A stretch of DNA of 64,000 bases, taken from NCBI GenBank assembly GCA_017450705.1, contig JAFSTC010000024.1, forward strand, positions 1 to 64,000. The letters run 5' to 3'. Numbering within the stretch: position 1 is the stretch's first letter; each line of letters starts with the position of its first letter. The notes under the pieces were generated by a model. That model worked only from the letters and a program-made list of their open reading frames with translations, had not been told where the DNA came from and searched no databases. Shown here piece by piece: positions 36,528 through 46,044 of the stretch. A program made the position numbers and the translations under genes. The stretch comes from Lentisphaeria bacterium. GTDB taxonomy: Bacteria; Verrucomicrobiota; Lentisphaeria; Victivallales; Victivallaceae.

Positions 36528-39481
36528 TGAAAAGAGCGCTGTTTTTTCTGACGGGGCTTCTTCTTGCCGGAAGCGCCGGCGCGGAGGAGTTTGCCGGAGA
36601 CAAGCTCATCCTCAAGGGCGGAGCGAAGATCGAAGACGGCGTCCTCCGCCTCAACGGCAAAAGCGCCTACGCTCTGCTGCGGGGGACGGAAAAGTACAAC
36701 ATAGCGAGGGCGGGGCTCACGCTGGCCTGTTCCGTCAGGCTGCTCGACGACAAGACGCGGACGAACGACGGCGATCCGGCCGGGTTCGACATGTTTTTCT
36801 CCAAGGGCGACACGGCGTTCGTCTTCGGCAGATACCTGGAGAAGATCTACACCAACATCAAAAACGCGGCGAACAAGAACCGGTTCGGGTGCGCAACGCG
36901 GACCTTCCGCATCCCATCCGCCGGCGTCTGGACCCATATGGCGGCGACGTTCCGGTATTACGATCACCACGAACAGGGCGAGACGGGGTACCTCGTCACG
37001 GTCTACCTCAACGGCGACCGCGTAGCCCGGATCAGACACAAGGGTTTGGTTCCCGTCGTCAATGATTCTCCTCTGGACGTCGGCAAGGGCTGGGGCAGCG
37101 TGTGGATGCTCAACGGCGATGTCGCGGAGATCTTCGCCGAAAGGCGGGCTCTCAACGACGCCGAGATCGCGGCGCTGGTCGAGAAAAGCCGTTTCGTGAA
37201 GCCCCAGTCCGGCGCGCACAATCGGGCTTTGGACGGGATCAGGCCGCAGGCCCCCGCGGGGAAATGGCTTCTTTCGGCCCTGCACCGGGTCCGTTCCGAA
37301 AAGCGGGGGACGGCTTTGGCGGAACGGTTGAGCCCGGCGTGGAAGGCAAAGGAGGACGAAAGCGTCTTCGCTCTCCTGCGGGCCAATGCCGACGAACTCC
37401 GGTTCTTTGCGGAGAAAGACCTGCTGCTGCTGCTGGACACGAAAGCCGTCCGGGGCAACCCGATCCTCGGCCTGTACGACCGGACCGCCCGCCGCCCCGT
37501 CACGGAGGAAAAGATGATGGACTGGGAGATCCACGCCAAGCGGAAGGGAAAGGCGCTTGTTTTCAGTTCCGACGACATGCCCTGTTCCGTCGGGGATATC
37601 ACGGATGCGGGATTCTCGGTCCGGTGGAAAAGCGGCGGCATCGGGGCGAGAGCTTCTTTCCTTCTGGAAGAAAACGGCCTGTCGGCGGATTTTGCCGTCG
37701 CCGATCCCGACCGGGACACGCTCCTGCGCTCCGTGATCTTCCCCGTGGTCAGATGTCCGCGGTACGGCCGGAATGATGCGCTTCTCTATCCCTACATGTG
37801 CGGCGCGGTGGTGAAGGATCCCACGGTCAACGTCTTTGCCCGGGGGCAGGACGGGAATTATCCGACGGCGACGCTGTCGATGCAGTTTTCGGCCTATTTC
37901 GGAGACGGGCGGGGCATGTTCCTCGGCTGGCGCGATCCCGCGGGAACGGTGAAATCCCATCAGGTGACCGGACGGCGGGGCGGTGTCGAATTCTCCTGGC
38001 GTCAGAGCGTGCCCCGGCCCCTCGCGCACCCCGCGGGCGGGAACGGTTACGCCAGTCCCGGCAAAGTGCGGCTCGAACTTTATTCGGGCGAATGGTTCGA
38101 AGCGGCGATGATCCACAAAAAGTGGGCGCTCTCCAAGGCAGACTGGCGCGTTCCCCTGCCCCGGCGGGAAACGCCCGAATGGTACCGGAAAGTCCCCGTG
38201 GTTTTCGCCATGCGCGGCTACTCGCCAAAGACGGCGCAAGCCAATTACGCGTGGTACAAGTATCTGCGGAGCTACCTCGAGACCCCGGCGCTCATCACGT
38301 GGATGCACTGGTTCTTCCTGGATCAGGAGACGTGGCCGGAATATCCGGAGCGGCCCTACGTGCGGGCCGTTTTCGAGGACATGATCCGCACGGGCAGCTA
38401 CACCGAACCGTACCTCGACGGACGGCTCTGGTGCACCGTCGATCACATCAAGAACAAGGGGAACGAGCGATATGAGGCCGTCGGCAAAAAGATCGCGGTG
38501 AAACTGGAGGACGGCTCCATCCCCGTGGAGGTCTACGGCAGCGACGCCTACGCGGTCATGTGTCCCGTCACGGAGGCCTGGCAGCAGAAACTCCTCGCCA
38601 TGGCCCGGCAGATCGCGCCCTTCGCCTCGGCCTTCTACTTCGATCAGGTGACAGCCGGGGCGGGGCTGGGGTGTTTCGATCCCTCCCACGGTCATGCGCT
38701 CAATGACCCTTCGGTCTGGATCGCCAGGGGATACCGCCCGGCGCTCAAACGCATCCGGCAGGCCTTCCCAAATGTGCCGCTCTGCAGCGAGGACGCGGCG
38801 GAGGCCTATCTGGATCTCTTCGACGGCGGCCACATCTGGCGCTGGTCCTTCCCCGGACTGGTCCCCGCCTTCCAGGCCATCTACGGCGGCCGGATGCAGT
38901 ATTACGGACTTCTGTACGACAAGACGAGGGGCAAAGGCTCCATGGAGTCCAACTTCTACAAGACGGCCGCCTCATGCGTCAACGGGCTCAAGATCAGCCG
39001 GACTGGCGTGGAGGAGCTGGAACCGGCGGATGAAAACAGGGTGTTTTTCAAAAAAATGGTCCATCTGCGTTCGGCCCTCACCGGTTACTTCGACGCGGGG
39101 GAGATGCTGGCGCCGGTGCGGTTCCGAACCCCGATCCCCGAACGCGAACTGGTATTCTCCATCCCCGGCGGAACGGAACGGTTTGCCGTCCCGCTTGCGG
39201 CGGTCAATGCCTACCGTCTCGGCGAGACGCGCGTTTACATCTTCATCAACACCTCTTCCGACCCCGTCGTCCTGTCCCCGCAGCTTCCCGAATCATGGCT
39301 GTGCGTCGAGGGAGAAGAGCTCCCGAGACGGTTTGACGGACAGTTCACCCTGACGGGACGCCGGAGCGCCGTCGCCGTGTGCGGTCCCGAAAAGGAAGCC
39401 CGGCGCCTGGCGCAGACGCTGAAGAAGATCTCCGGGTTCACACAGGGCATTTCGCGAAAAGATTTCGATAAAATCAAGTAA
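36524..39481 (+). CDS. Secreted LamG plus DUF6259-type glycosidase-like protein
   Basis: 985 aa with a signal peptide (MMKRALFFLTGLLLAGSAGA). Residues about 25-200 look like a LamG/concanavalin-type jelly roll (GLTLACSVRLLDD, WTHMAATFRYYDH, GYLVTVYLNGDRVARI, GDVAEIFAERRALNDAEIAA). The remainder resembles the DUF6259 protein just upstream: ALITWMHWFFLDQETWPEYP, ASAFYFDQVTAGAGLGCFDP and a C-terminal beta domain. It is probably exported to degrade a polysaccharide, with the cytoplasmic paralogue acting on products. Start ATG 36524 overlaps the previous stop (ATGATGA). Enzyme specificity is unknown. Confidence 0.78.
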   Translation: MMKRALFFLTGLLLAGSAGAEEFAGDKLILKGGAKIEDGVLRLNGKSAYALLRGTEKYNIARAGLTLACSVRLLDDKTRTNDGDPAGFDMFFSKGDTAFVFGRYLEKIYTNIKNAANKNRFGCATRTFRIPSAGVWTHMAATFRYYDHHEQGETGYLVTVYLNGDRVARIRHKGLVPVVNDSPLDVGKGWGSVWMLNGDVAEIFAERRALNDAEIAALVEKSRFVKPQSGAHNRALDGIRPQAPAGKWLLSALHRVRSEKRGTALAERLSPAWKAKEDESVFALLRANADELRFFAEKDLLLLLDTKAVRGNPILGLYDRTARRPVTEEKMMDWEIHAKRKGKALVFSSDDMPCSVGDITDAGFSVRWKSGGIGARASFLLEENGLSADFAVADPDRDTLLRSVIFPVVRCPRYGRNDALLYPYMCGAVVKDPTVNVFARGQDGNYPTATLSMQFSAYFGDGRGMFLGWRDPAGTVKSHQVTGRRGGVEFSWRQSVPRPLAHPAGGNGYASPGKVRLELYSGEWFEAAMIHKKWALSKADWRVPLPRRETPEWYRKVPVVFAMRGYSPKTAQANYAWYKYLRSYLETPALITWMHWFFLDQETWPEYPERPYVRAVFEDMIRTGSYTEPYLDGRLWCTVDHIKNKGNERYEAVGKKIAVKLEDGSIPVEVYGSDAYAVMCPVTEAWQQKLLAMARQIAPFASAFYFDQVTAGAGLGCFDPSHGHALNDPSVWIARGYRPALKRIRQAFPNVPLCSEDAAEAYLDLFDGGHIWRWSFPGLVPAFQAIYGGRMQYYGLLYDKTRGKGSMESNFYKTAASCVNGLKISRTGVEELEPADENRVFFKKMVHLRSALTGYFDAGEMLAPVRFRTPIPERELVFSIPGGTERFAVPLAAVNAYRLGETRVYIFINTSSDPVVLSPQLPESWLCVEGEELPRRFDGQFTLTGRRSAVAVCGPEKEARRLAQTLKKISGFTQGISRKDFDKIK

Positions 39482-39543
39482 ATCATTTGAAAAAAAGGGC
39501 AAACGGGTGCATTTTACATTCCGGGACCGTCAAGGGAGCAATG

Positions 39544-40326
39544 ATGAAAAAGATCAGCGTCGTCATCTGGAACGAATTCGTTCACGAGCGTGAAGAGGGC
39601 ACGGTCGGCGATATCATCCGCCGGCACTACCCAGAGGGGATCCACCGTCACCTCGCTTCCTTTCTGGCGGAAGAGGATCTCGAAATCACGCCCGTTTCGC
39701 TGGACATGCCCGGTCAGGGACTGCCGGACGAGCTTTTGAACGGGACCGACGTCCTTCTCTGGTGGGGGCATTGCGCCCACGGCGCGGTCGACGACGCGCT
39801 GGTCGAACGCATCCACAAGCGGGTCCTGGCCGGCATGGGACTGGTAGTCCTTCACTCAGGCCATCTCTCGAAAATTTTCCGGAGTCTCATGGGGACGGCC
39901 TGCCGGCTCCGCTGGCGCGAAGCCGGGGAAAAGGAACGGCTCTGGGTGGTCTCCCCCGGTCACCCCGTGGCCCGGGATCTGCCGGAGACCTTCGTCATCC
40001 CCCATCAGGAGATGTACGGCGAGCCTTTCGACATCCCGCAGGACGGCAAGATCGTTTTCATGTCCTGGTTCGAGGGCGGGAACATCTTCCGCAGCGGCGT
40101 CGCCTTCGAGCGCGACCGGGGACGGATATTCTACTTTTCGCCGGGGCACGAGACCTACCCGGTCTACCACGACCCGAACGTGCGGCGGGTGCTCCTCAAC
40201 GCCATCCGCTGGACCGCGCCGGACGTCATCGCCGCCGACCGGGTGACCCCCATGCCGAAACCGCTCGAAAAGATCTGCTCGGCCGATCCGCTGGCCGGTG
40301 TCGACACGGCACATCTTCACAAATAG
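39544..40326 (+). CDS. ThuA-like protein (trehalose-utilisation family)
   Basis: 260 aa. Class I glutamine amidotransferase-like fold typical of ThuA: VVIWNEFVHEREEGTVGDII at the start, DVLLWWGHCAHGAVDD, GLVVLHSGHLSKIF and GRIFYFSPGHETYPVYHDPN. ThuA with the dehydrogenase ThuB takes part in 3-keto-disaccharide (trehalose, sucrose) breakdown in rhizobia. Here the next gene is a ThuB-like Gfo/Idh/MocA dehydrogenase. Two adjacent ATGs (39541 and 39544) are possible; the second has the better spacing from AAGGGAG. No signal peptide. Confidence 0.85.
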   Translation: MKKISVVIWNEFVHEREEGTVGDIIRRHYPEGIHRHLASFLAEEDLEITPVSLDMPGQGLPDELLNGTDVLLWWGHCAHGAVDDALVERIHKRVLAGMGLVVLHSGHLSKIFRSLMGTACRLRWREAGEKERLWVVSPGHPVARDLPETFVIPHQEMYGEPFDIPQDGKIVFMSWFEGGNIFRSGVAFERDRGRIFYFSPGHETYPVYHDPNVRRVLLNAIRWTAPDVIAADRVTPMPKPLEKICSADPLAGVDTAHLHK

Positions 40327-40339
40327 GGAGACGGTCTTC

Positions 40340-41398
40340 ATGAAAAGAATCAAAACGGGGATCATCGGTCTCGGGCGCATCGGACGCATGGGGCACATCA
40401 GCGAACTCCTCGCCTGTCCGGAGCAATTCGAGATCACCGCCGTTGCGGACCACGCCCCCGACCGCCTGACGGGACTGCCCGATGCCCTTACCGACGCGAA
40501 AAAATATCCCGATCTGGAGTCTCTCCTCCAGGACGACGATGTGGAAATGATCACCATCGGCGTCCGCCATGCCGACCACGTGCCCATGGCGCTGAAGATC
40601 CTCGCCGCGGGGAAGATCGCCGTCGTCGAAAAGCCCGTCGCCACCTCCACGGCCGAGATGGATCAACTGCTCGAGATGGGAAAAAAACATCCGGAAAAAC
40701 TCTTCTTCCGGCACAACCGCCGCTTCGAACCGGCCTTCGTCAAGGTCCGTCAGCTGATCGACTCCGGGATCATCGGAGAAGTCCAGTATATCAAACTTTA
40801 CCGCAGCGTGGGGTACTGCCGCCGCAACGACTGGCTGACCATGTCCGAGTTCTACGGCGGTCTCCTGACTAACTGGGGCCCCCATCTCATCGATCAGGCG
40901 CTGCGGTTCCTCGATTCTCCCGTCGTCGATCTCTGGGCCGACGTGCGTCACGTCATAAGCATCGGGGACGGCGACGACCTCTTCAAAATACTTCTCAAGG
41001 GCGCCAACGGCCGTCTGGCCGATGTGGAAGTCACCGGCGCCAACACCATGCCCGGCAGGGAAATGGAGATCATCGGCAGCCGCGGGACCATCGTTTTTGA
41101 CGGCGGCAAAACGATCGACGTCAGGCGCATCGATCCCGCCGTCGTGCTGAAGAAACTTGCGCCCCATCCGGAAAATCCGCCCCTCAAGTACGGCAATTTC
41201 GACGAGACGCTCTATTTCGTCGAAGAGAAATATCAGATCCCGGACATCCCTGCCTGCGAGATATGGAAACATATCTGGAAATCGGTGGTCGAGCACGTCC
41301 CCTTCCCCGTCACGCCGGAGCAGGCCCGGGAGGTCGTGCGGGTGACAGAGGAGGCCTTCCGCAAGAGCGGGTTCCCCGCTCCGAAGGGAAATTCCTGA
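40340..41398 (+). CDS. Gfo/Idh/MocA-family NAD(P)-dependent oxidoreductase
   Basis: 352 aa. The N-terminal Rossmann motif is TGIIGLGRIGRMGHISELL; the EKPVATS motif (residues about 94-100) carries the catalytic lysine; the C-terminal domain has LTNWGPHLIDQALRF, with the conserved His. Members oxidise or epimerise sugars, often at C3. Placed 13 bp after thuA, it could make the 3-keto sugar that ThuA acts on, by analogy with ThuAB. Start at ATG 40340 behind GGGAG. Confidence 0.92.
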   Translation: MKRIKTGIIGLGRIGRMGHISELLACPEQFEITAVADHAPDRLTGLPDALTDAKKYPDLESLLQDDDVEMITIGVRHADHVPMALKILAAGKIAVVEKPVATSTAEMDQLLEMGKKHPEKLFFRHNRRFEPAFVKVRQLIDSGIIGEVQYIKLYRSVGYCRRNDWLTMSEFYGGLLTNWGPHLIDQALRFLDSPVVDLWADVRHVISIGDGDDLFKILLKGANGRLADVEVTGANTMPGREMEIIGSRGTIVFDGGKTIDVRRIDPAVVLKKLAPHPENPPLKYGNFDETLYFVEEKYQIPDIPACEIWKHIWKSVVEHVPFPVTPEQAREVVRVTEEAFRKSGFPAPKGNS

Positions 41399-41472
41399 AA
41401 ACGGGGCGGTTTTGAAGTCAACAACACTCCATCGACATGGAACCAAATGATATGCAAAAGAAAGGAACGATC

Positions 41473-42276
41473 ATGAAACACGCGTCAGACCACATCAACC
41501 GAAAAGAGCAGAGGGCTTTCACGCTGATCGAGCTCCTGGTCGTCATCGCCATCATCGCCATTCTGGCGTCGATGCTGATGCCGGCCCTGCAGCAGGCCCG
41601 GGAGCGGGCCAAATCGGCCAACTGCGTTTCGCAGCTCAAGCAGGTCTCTCAGGCGACGATCCAGTACGCCAATGATTTCGATGGCTGGATCTGCTCCACG
41701 GACAACACCGTTCGGGACACGGGGACCTGGATGGGGATCATGACGGGACAGTTCAAGTGGGCGAAAAAGGCCTATATCCCCGCCAAAGTCCTCCGGTGTC
41801 CCTCCGTTCCGAAGTGGCAGGAGGGTGGCGATCCGGGCAATCCTTCCTGGCCCTTCGGGACCTCCTGCAACCGCAACACGTACGGGATGTGGGTATTCGC
41901 CAAAACCACGGAACGGACCCTTTCCTACGTGCCGGAGCGCATCGCCAATATCGGACCCATAAGCGGCAGATTCGAGAGCGGCGCCAACCTGATCGGATAT
42001 CTCAAGTACGAAGGAATGAAAAATCCCTCGGGCACGGTCCTGCTGGCCGATTCCGGCTTTGAATGCACCAACGCCAACTACGGTCAATGCGCCTATCTTG
42101 TCGCCACGAATGCGACGACGTCGTGGACCAACCTCATCTGGCGTCTTCACAATGACCGTGCTTCCACGGCGTTCCTCGACGGACATGTGGCCCAGCTGAG
42201 CGGCGGCGAATTGCTCGCCACTCCCATGCGGGTCAATGTTTCCCTCAGCGGAGCCGGCATCAAGGAAACGAGGTAA
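41473..42276 (+). CDS. Prepilin-type (pseudopilin-like) protein, locus C
   Basis: 267 aa. The helix [20 protein letters not shown] follows EQRA, so Ala precedes Phe where Gly is usual; Glu+5 is kept. The C-terminal [19 protein letters not shown] fits the H-X9-DG motif exactly. The cysteine pattern and the NRNTYGMW segment resemble DUF1559 proteins. I start at ATG 41473 after AAAGGAACGATC; two earlier in-frame ATGs lack a ribosome site. Last gene of the locus C operon, 74 bp after the dehydrogenase gene, so it could also have a separate promoter, though none is obvious. Confidence 0.88.
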   Translation: MKHASDHINRKEQRAFTLIELLVVIAIIAILASMLMPALQQARERAKSANCVSQLKQVSQATIQYANDFDGWICSTDNTVRDTGTWMGIMTGQFKWAKKAYIPAKVLRCPSVPKWQEGGDPGNPSWPFGTSCNRNTYGMWVFAKTTERTLSYVPERIANIGPISGRFESGANLIGYLKYEGMKNPSGTVLLADSGFECTNANYGQCAYLVATNATTSWTNLIWRLHNDRASTAFLDGHVAQLSGGELLATPMRVNVSLSGAGIKETR

Positions 42277-42315
42277 GACTTCCGAACTTTTTTCGCGGGA
42301 TGTTTTGTTTCGGGC

Positions 42316-42344
42316 TTGTTTTCACGAAAAAAACCGGTTATATT
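42316..42344 (+). promoter_or_regulatory. Promoter of the DUF1846 gene
   Basis: TTGTTT (42316-42321), 17 bp spacer, TATATT (42339-42344). Confidence 0.65.
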
Positions 42345-42391
42345 ATCACCCCGGAGACATCAACCCCTCTTACGACAAACGCAGGGAAAAA

Positions 42392-43906
42392 ATGAAAATC
42401 GGTTTTGACAGCGAAAAGTATCTCCGGGAACAGTCGGAGTCCATCCTCGAGCGCGCGGGCAAATTCGGCGACAAACTCTACCTCGAATTCGGCGGAAAAC
42501 TCATCTGCGACTACCACGCGGCAAGAGTCCTGCCGGGGTTCGATCCCGACGCCAAGATCAAACTGCTGCAGCGCCTCAAAGACAAGGTCGACATCGTCAT
42601 CTGCATCCACGCCGGAGCCATCGAGGCCAAGAAGATGCGCGCGGACTTCTGCGTCTCCTACGACATCGACACCATGCGCACCATCGACAATCTCCGGGAC
42701 TGGGGACTTCAGGTGCGGGCCGTCGTCATCACCCGCTACCGCGATCAGCCCGCGGTGAACGTCTTCATCAACCGCCTCGCACGCCGGGGGATCAAGGTCT
42801 ACACACACCGCTTCATCCAGGGGTATCCCACCGATGTCGACACCATCGCCAGCGATCAGGGCTACGGGGCCAACGAGTACATCGAAACGGAGCGTCCCAT
42901 CGTGGTCGTGACGGGCCCCGGCCCCAACTCCGGCAAGATGGCGACGTGTCTTTCCCAGGTCTACCATGAATTCCGCCGCGGCGTCAAGGCCGGGTACGCC
43001 AAGTTCGAGACGTTCCCCGTGTGGAATCTGCCGCTGAAACACCCGGTCAACCTCGCCTACGAGGCCGCGACAGCCGATCTCGGCGACGTCAACATGGTCG
43101 ATCCCTTTCATCTCGAAGCAAGGGGGATCACCGCCACGAACTACAACCGGGACGTGGAGATCTTCCCCGTGGTGAAACGGATCTGCGCCAAGATCATGGC
43201 GCCGGACCAGCTGTACGCCAGTCCCACGGAAATGGGCGTCAACCGGGTCGGGTTCGCCATCACCGACGACGCCGTTGTCCGGGAAGCGGCGACCCAGGAG
43301 ATTATCCGCCGCTACTTCCGCGCCCTCTGCGATTACGCCACGGGAGCCGGATCGGAGGAGCCGGTCAACCGGATCAAAATGCTCATGGACGGACTCAACG
43401 TCAGCGCGACCGACCGCAAAGTCGTCTCCGCCGCCCGGGATGCCGCAAAGGAAGCCGAACACGCGCCCGGGAAAGGCTGCGACAATGTGTTCTGCGGCGC
43501 CGCCATCGAGCTTGCCGACGGAACGATCATCAAGGGGAAAAACTCCCCCCTGCTCCATGCGGCATCAAGCTGCATCCTCAACGCGATCAAGCATCTGGCC
43601 GGTCTTCCGGACGATCTTCACCTCATCGCGCCGGAGATCATCGACTCTCTGGGCAATCTGAAGCGGGAGGTCCTCAAGAACAGGCAGATCAGTCTCTCCG
43701 TCAGCGAAACGCTCACGGCGCTCAGCGTCAGCGTTCCCTCCAATCCGGCGGCCTCCATGGCCATGAAGCAGCTGGCAAAGCTCAGCGGATGCGAGATGCA
43801 TACGAGCCACATGCCCGGCGGCGGAGACGAGGTCGGCCTGAAGAAGCTGGGGATCAACCTCACCAGCGAACCGGTTTTCGCCAGCAGAAACCTCTTTATA
43901 GAGTGA
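42392..43906 (+). CDS. DUF1846 family protein
   Basis: 504 aa, about the full family length (PF08903). Typical segments: FGGKLICDYHAARVLPGFDP at the start, VVTGPGPNSGKMATCLSQVY in the middle (P-loop-like, with SGK), and a C-terminal domain with MPGGGDEVGLKKLG. Structures of the family exist but the biochemical role is unknown to me; nucleotide binding is plausible. It has its own promoter and starts at ATG 42392 after AGGGAAAAA. Neighbours give no functional clue. Confidence 0.88.
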   Translation: MKIGFDSEKYLREQSESILERAGKFGDKLYLEFGGKLICDYHAARVLPGFDPDAKIKLLQRLKDKVDIVICIHAGAIEAKKMRADFCVSYDIDTMRTIDNLRDWGLQVRAVVITRYRDQPAVNVFINRLARRGIKVYTHRFIQGYPTDVDTIASDQGYGANEYIETERPIVVVTGPGPNSGKMATCLSQVYHEFRRGVKAGYAKFETFPVWNLPLKHPVNLAYEAATADLGDVNMVDPFHLEARGITATNYNRDVEIFPVVKRICAKIMAPDQLYASPTEMGVNRVGFAITDDAVVREAATQEIIRRYFRALCDYATGAGSEEPVNRIKMLMDGLNVSATDRKVVSAARDAAKEAEHAPGKGCDNVFCGAAIELADGTIIKGKNSPLLHAASSCILNAIKHLAGLPDDLHLIAPEIIDSLGNLKREVLKNRQISLSVSETLTALSVSVPSNPAASMAMKQLAKLSGCEMHTSHMPGGGDEVGLKKLGINLTSEPVFASRNLFIE

Positions 43907-43922
43907 TTTTTACGAAACCGAT

Positions 43923-43951
43923 TTGAAAAGAAGCCTTCGGCGCGTTATTTT
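43923..43951 (+). promoter_or_regulatory. Promoter of the rubrerythrin gene
   Basis: TTGAAA (43923-43928), 17 bp spacer, TATTTT (43946-43951). Confidence 0.6.
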
Positions 43952-44003
43952 AACAGCGAAGACAGATCGGTAGAGTCTTCGCAACAAATTCAAGGAGAAA
44001 AAA

Positions 44004-44540
44004 ATGGCTGAGCTCAAAAACAGCAAGACCGCGGCAAATCTGGCGTTTGCGTTTGCCGGTGAATCCCAGGCCCGCAACAAGTACACCTATTTCGCCGGCG
44101 TCGCCAAAAAGGAAGGCTTCGAGCAGATCGCGGCCATCTTCGAGGAAACGGCGAACAACGAAAAAGAGCACGCGAAACTCTGGTTCAAGGAACTGGGGCT
44201 CCTGGGCGACACCGCCGCCAACCTGGCCGCCGCGGCCGCCGGGGAACACGAAGAGTGGACCGACATGTACAAGAAGTTCGCGGAAGAGGCCGATGCCGAG
44301 GGATTTTCCGCCATCGCCAACCGTTTCCGCCGCGTCGCCGACATCGAGAAACGCCACGAAGAGCGTTACAACAAACTGCTCGCCAACATCAAAAACAACG
44401 AAGTCTACGTCAAAACCGCGCCGACCCGCTGGGAGTGCCGCAATTGCGGGCACGTGGTCATCGGCGAAAAAGCGCCGGAAGTCTGCCCGGTCTGCAACCA
44501 TCCCAAGGCCTATTTCCAGATCGAGCCGCTCAACTTCTGA
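44004..44540 (+). CDS. rbr: Rubrerythrin
   Basis: 178 aa. An N-terminal ferritin-like four-helix diiron domain shows [15 protein letters not shown] and [14 protein letters not shown], with the ExxH ligands. The C-terminal rubredoxin domain has two knuckles, ECRNCGH and CPVCNHP. It reduces hydrogen peroxide in anaerobes and microaerophiles, taking electrons from rubredoxin/NADH pathways. A strong ribosome site (AAGGAG) and a clean terminator indicate a single-gene, well-expressed unit. Supports an anaerobic lifestyle. Confidence 0.96.
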   Translation: MAELKNSKTAANLAFAFAGESQARNKYTYFAGVAKKEGFEQIAAIFEETANNEKEHAKLWFKELGLLGDTAANLAAAAAGEHEEWTDMYKKFAEEADAEGFSAIANRFRRVADIEKRHEERYNKLLANIKNNEVYVKTAPTRWECRNCGHVVIGEKAPEVCPVCNHPKAYFQIEPLNF

Positions 44541-44561
44541 GCCGCAGAAAAGCTTCCCACG

Positions 44562-44591
44562 GAGGCGGGCGTCGAGCCCGCCTCTTTTTTT
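44562..44591 (+). terminator. Rho-independent terminator of rbr
   Basis: Perfect 9-bp stem (44562-44570 with 44576-44584), 5-nt loop, followed by T7 (44585-44591). Located 22 bp after the rbr stop. Confidence 0.92.
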
Positions 44592-44605
44592 GTGCGGGCA
44601 GCGGG

Positions 44606-45868
44606 TCAGAAGAACAACCGGGGCGGCGGCGGGAGGGAGCGGTCTATGTAACGCTCCATGAGGTCGCCGAGGGTGTTCCATGAGGCGTAGTCGCGGGCGT
44701 ACAGGGGCTGTCCCGAGTCACCGTCGACGTTTTCGGAGAGGGATCCCTGAATACTCAGACTGCGGCAGATGCTTTTGAGGATGTCGCGGGAAAGCGCGGC
44801 GGCCTCCTCCTCGAACCCGTAGCGGAGAAGCGCATGAAACACCATCCAGCCCAGCGGGATCCAGACGGGGCCCTGCCAGTTGGAGTTGGTGAGTCTTTCG
44901 TATTCGTCGAAACGGCCGGGATTGCCGATCACGGCGCAATTGTAGTACTCGCTTTTGCGGGAGAGACTCCGGATGCCGAAAGGACTGCGGAAATGCTCCG
45001 GCGAGAGGACGTAGCGGCCGATCATCTCCCGGGCATGTTCGCAAGAAGCGGCCCCCGTGTACAGCACCGGAAGCGCGGAACAGCTCAGATAGGCGAAGGC
45101 CCCGAAGCCCTCCGGATGGTCGGCGTCGCCGAAGCTGACGCGCACCCGGTCCCGGCCGGTATCCCTGGCGCCGAAAGATCCTATGACATCGCTCCAGAGC
45201 CAGCGGTTGACGGCGTCCTTGAGGACCGCGGCCCGTTCCCGATACATGTCGGCCTTGCTGTCGTCGCCGAGCCGGGAGGCGATGTGGGCCAGAGACCGCA
45301 GTTCGGCATAAAGGTAGCCGTTGAGATCCGGGGAAATGATCGTGGAGGGGTGAATGATCGAGCTCAGGATCTCGTTGTCCATGCCGGAAAAATAGGCCGG
45401 TCCGTCCCAGCGGCAGAGCCCGTGGGCGGCTCCGTGGGCGGAAAACCAGAAACCGATGAACTTTTCGAGGATCGGGAGATCCTTCGCGGCGCCGTCGAGA
45501 TCGCCGCTCAGCTCGAGAAGCTGGGCCGCCGCCTGACAGAGAAAGGGCTGGCAGGTGAACCCGGGGTGAAAATAATTGGGCCCGCCGTCGGCCAGGATCG
45601 CATTGGGGATGAACCCGTCGGAGCGGCGATATTCGAACATGTTGTCGAGAAAATCGCGCAGGTGCGAGAAGTCGCCGTCCGCGGCGATGCGAAGGGCGGA
45701 AAAATAGTTGTCCCAGCAGAAGAGCAGTCCCGAATAAAAGGATCCGGCCGTGATGGCCAAATAGGGATGGCGGATCGCCCCCTCCGGTTTTCGCCGGATG
45801 AGCCGGCACAATTCCGTGATGAAGGCGTTGACCCTCGCCAGGTCTTCCCGCTGTGATGAGGCGGCCAT
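44606..45868 (-). CDS. GH63/GH37-like (alpha/alpha)6 glycoside hydrolase
   Basis: 420 aa, no signal peptide. Helical toroid signatures of the trehalase/glucosidase I/MGH clan: LLFCWDNYFSALRIA (with the Asp often used as acid), RRSDGFIPNAI, LCRWDGPAYFSGMDNE and TNSNWQGPVWIPLGWMVFHA. Substrate could be trehalose, glucosyl- or mannosylglycerate or an alpha-glucoside; sequence does not decide. Start at ATG 45868 behind AAGGAGG; a longer start at 45907 adds 13 residues without a ribosome site. Divergent from the ankyrin protein gene. Confidence 0.8.
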   Translation of the reverse strand: MAASSQREDLARVNAFITELCRLIRRKPEGAIRHPYLAITAGSFYSGLLFCWDNYFSALRIAADGDFSHLRDFLDNMFEYRRSDGFIPNAILADGGPNYFHPGFTCQPFLCQAAAQLLELSGDLDGAAKDLPILEKFIGFWFSAHGAAHGLCRWDGPAYFSGMDNEILSSIIHPSTIISPDLNGYLYAELRSLAHIASRLGDDSKADMYRERAAVLKDAVNRWLWSDVIGSFGARDTGRDRVRVSFGDADHPEGFGAFAYLSCSALPVLYTGAASCEHAREMIGRYVLSPEHFRSPFGIRSLSRKSEYYNCAVIGNPGRFDEYERLTNSNWQGPVWIPLGWMVFHALLRYGFEEEAAALSRDILKSICRSLSIQGSLSENVDGDSGQPLYARDYASWNTLGDLMERYIDRSLPPPPRLFF

Positions 45869-45916
45869 GGCATATTCCTCCTTTTCGAAAGACGCTCCGT
45901 TCGCCAAGTCCCGGTT

Positions 45917-45945
45917 AATATACCTGTCCCGCCCGGAAAAATCAA
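45917..45945 (-). promoter_or_regulatory. Promoter of the GH63/GH37-like gene
   Basis: Minus-strand TTGATT (45940-45945), 17 bp spacer, TATATT (45917-45922). Confidence 0.65.
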
Positions 45946-45976
45946 GACCTTTCCGCGCTCGGCCGGCTCCCGGGGG

Positions 45977-46005
45977 TTGATTTTTACGTCCTCCTGTGAT
46001 ATAAT
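45977..46005 (+). promoter_or_regulatory. Promoter of the zinc ribbon-ankyrin gene
   Basis: TTGATT (45977-45982), 17 bp spacer, TATAAT (46000-46005). Its -35 box lies 31 bp from that of the divergent promoter. Confidence 0.7.
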
Positions 46006-46044
46006 AAGGTTTTTCGACAAAGGAGGTCCTTCCGGAGCGGAGGT

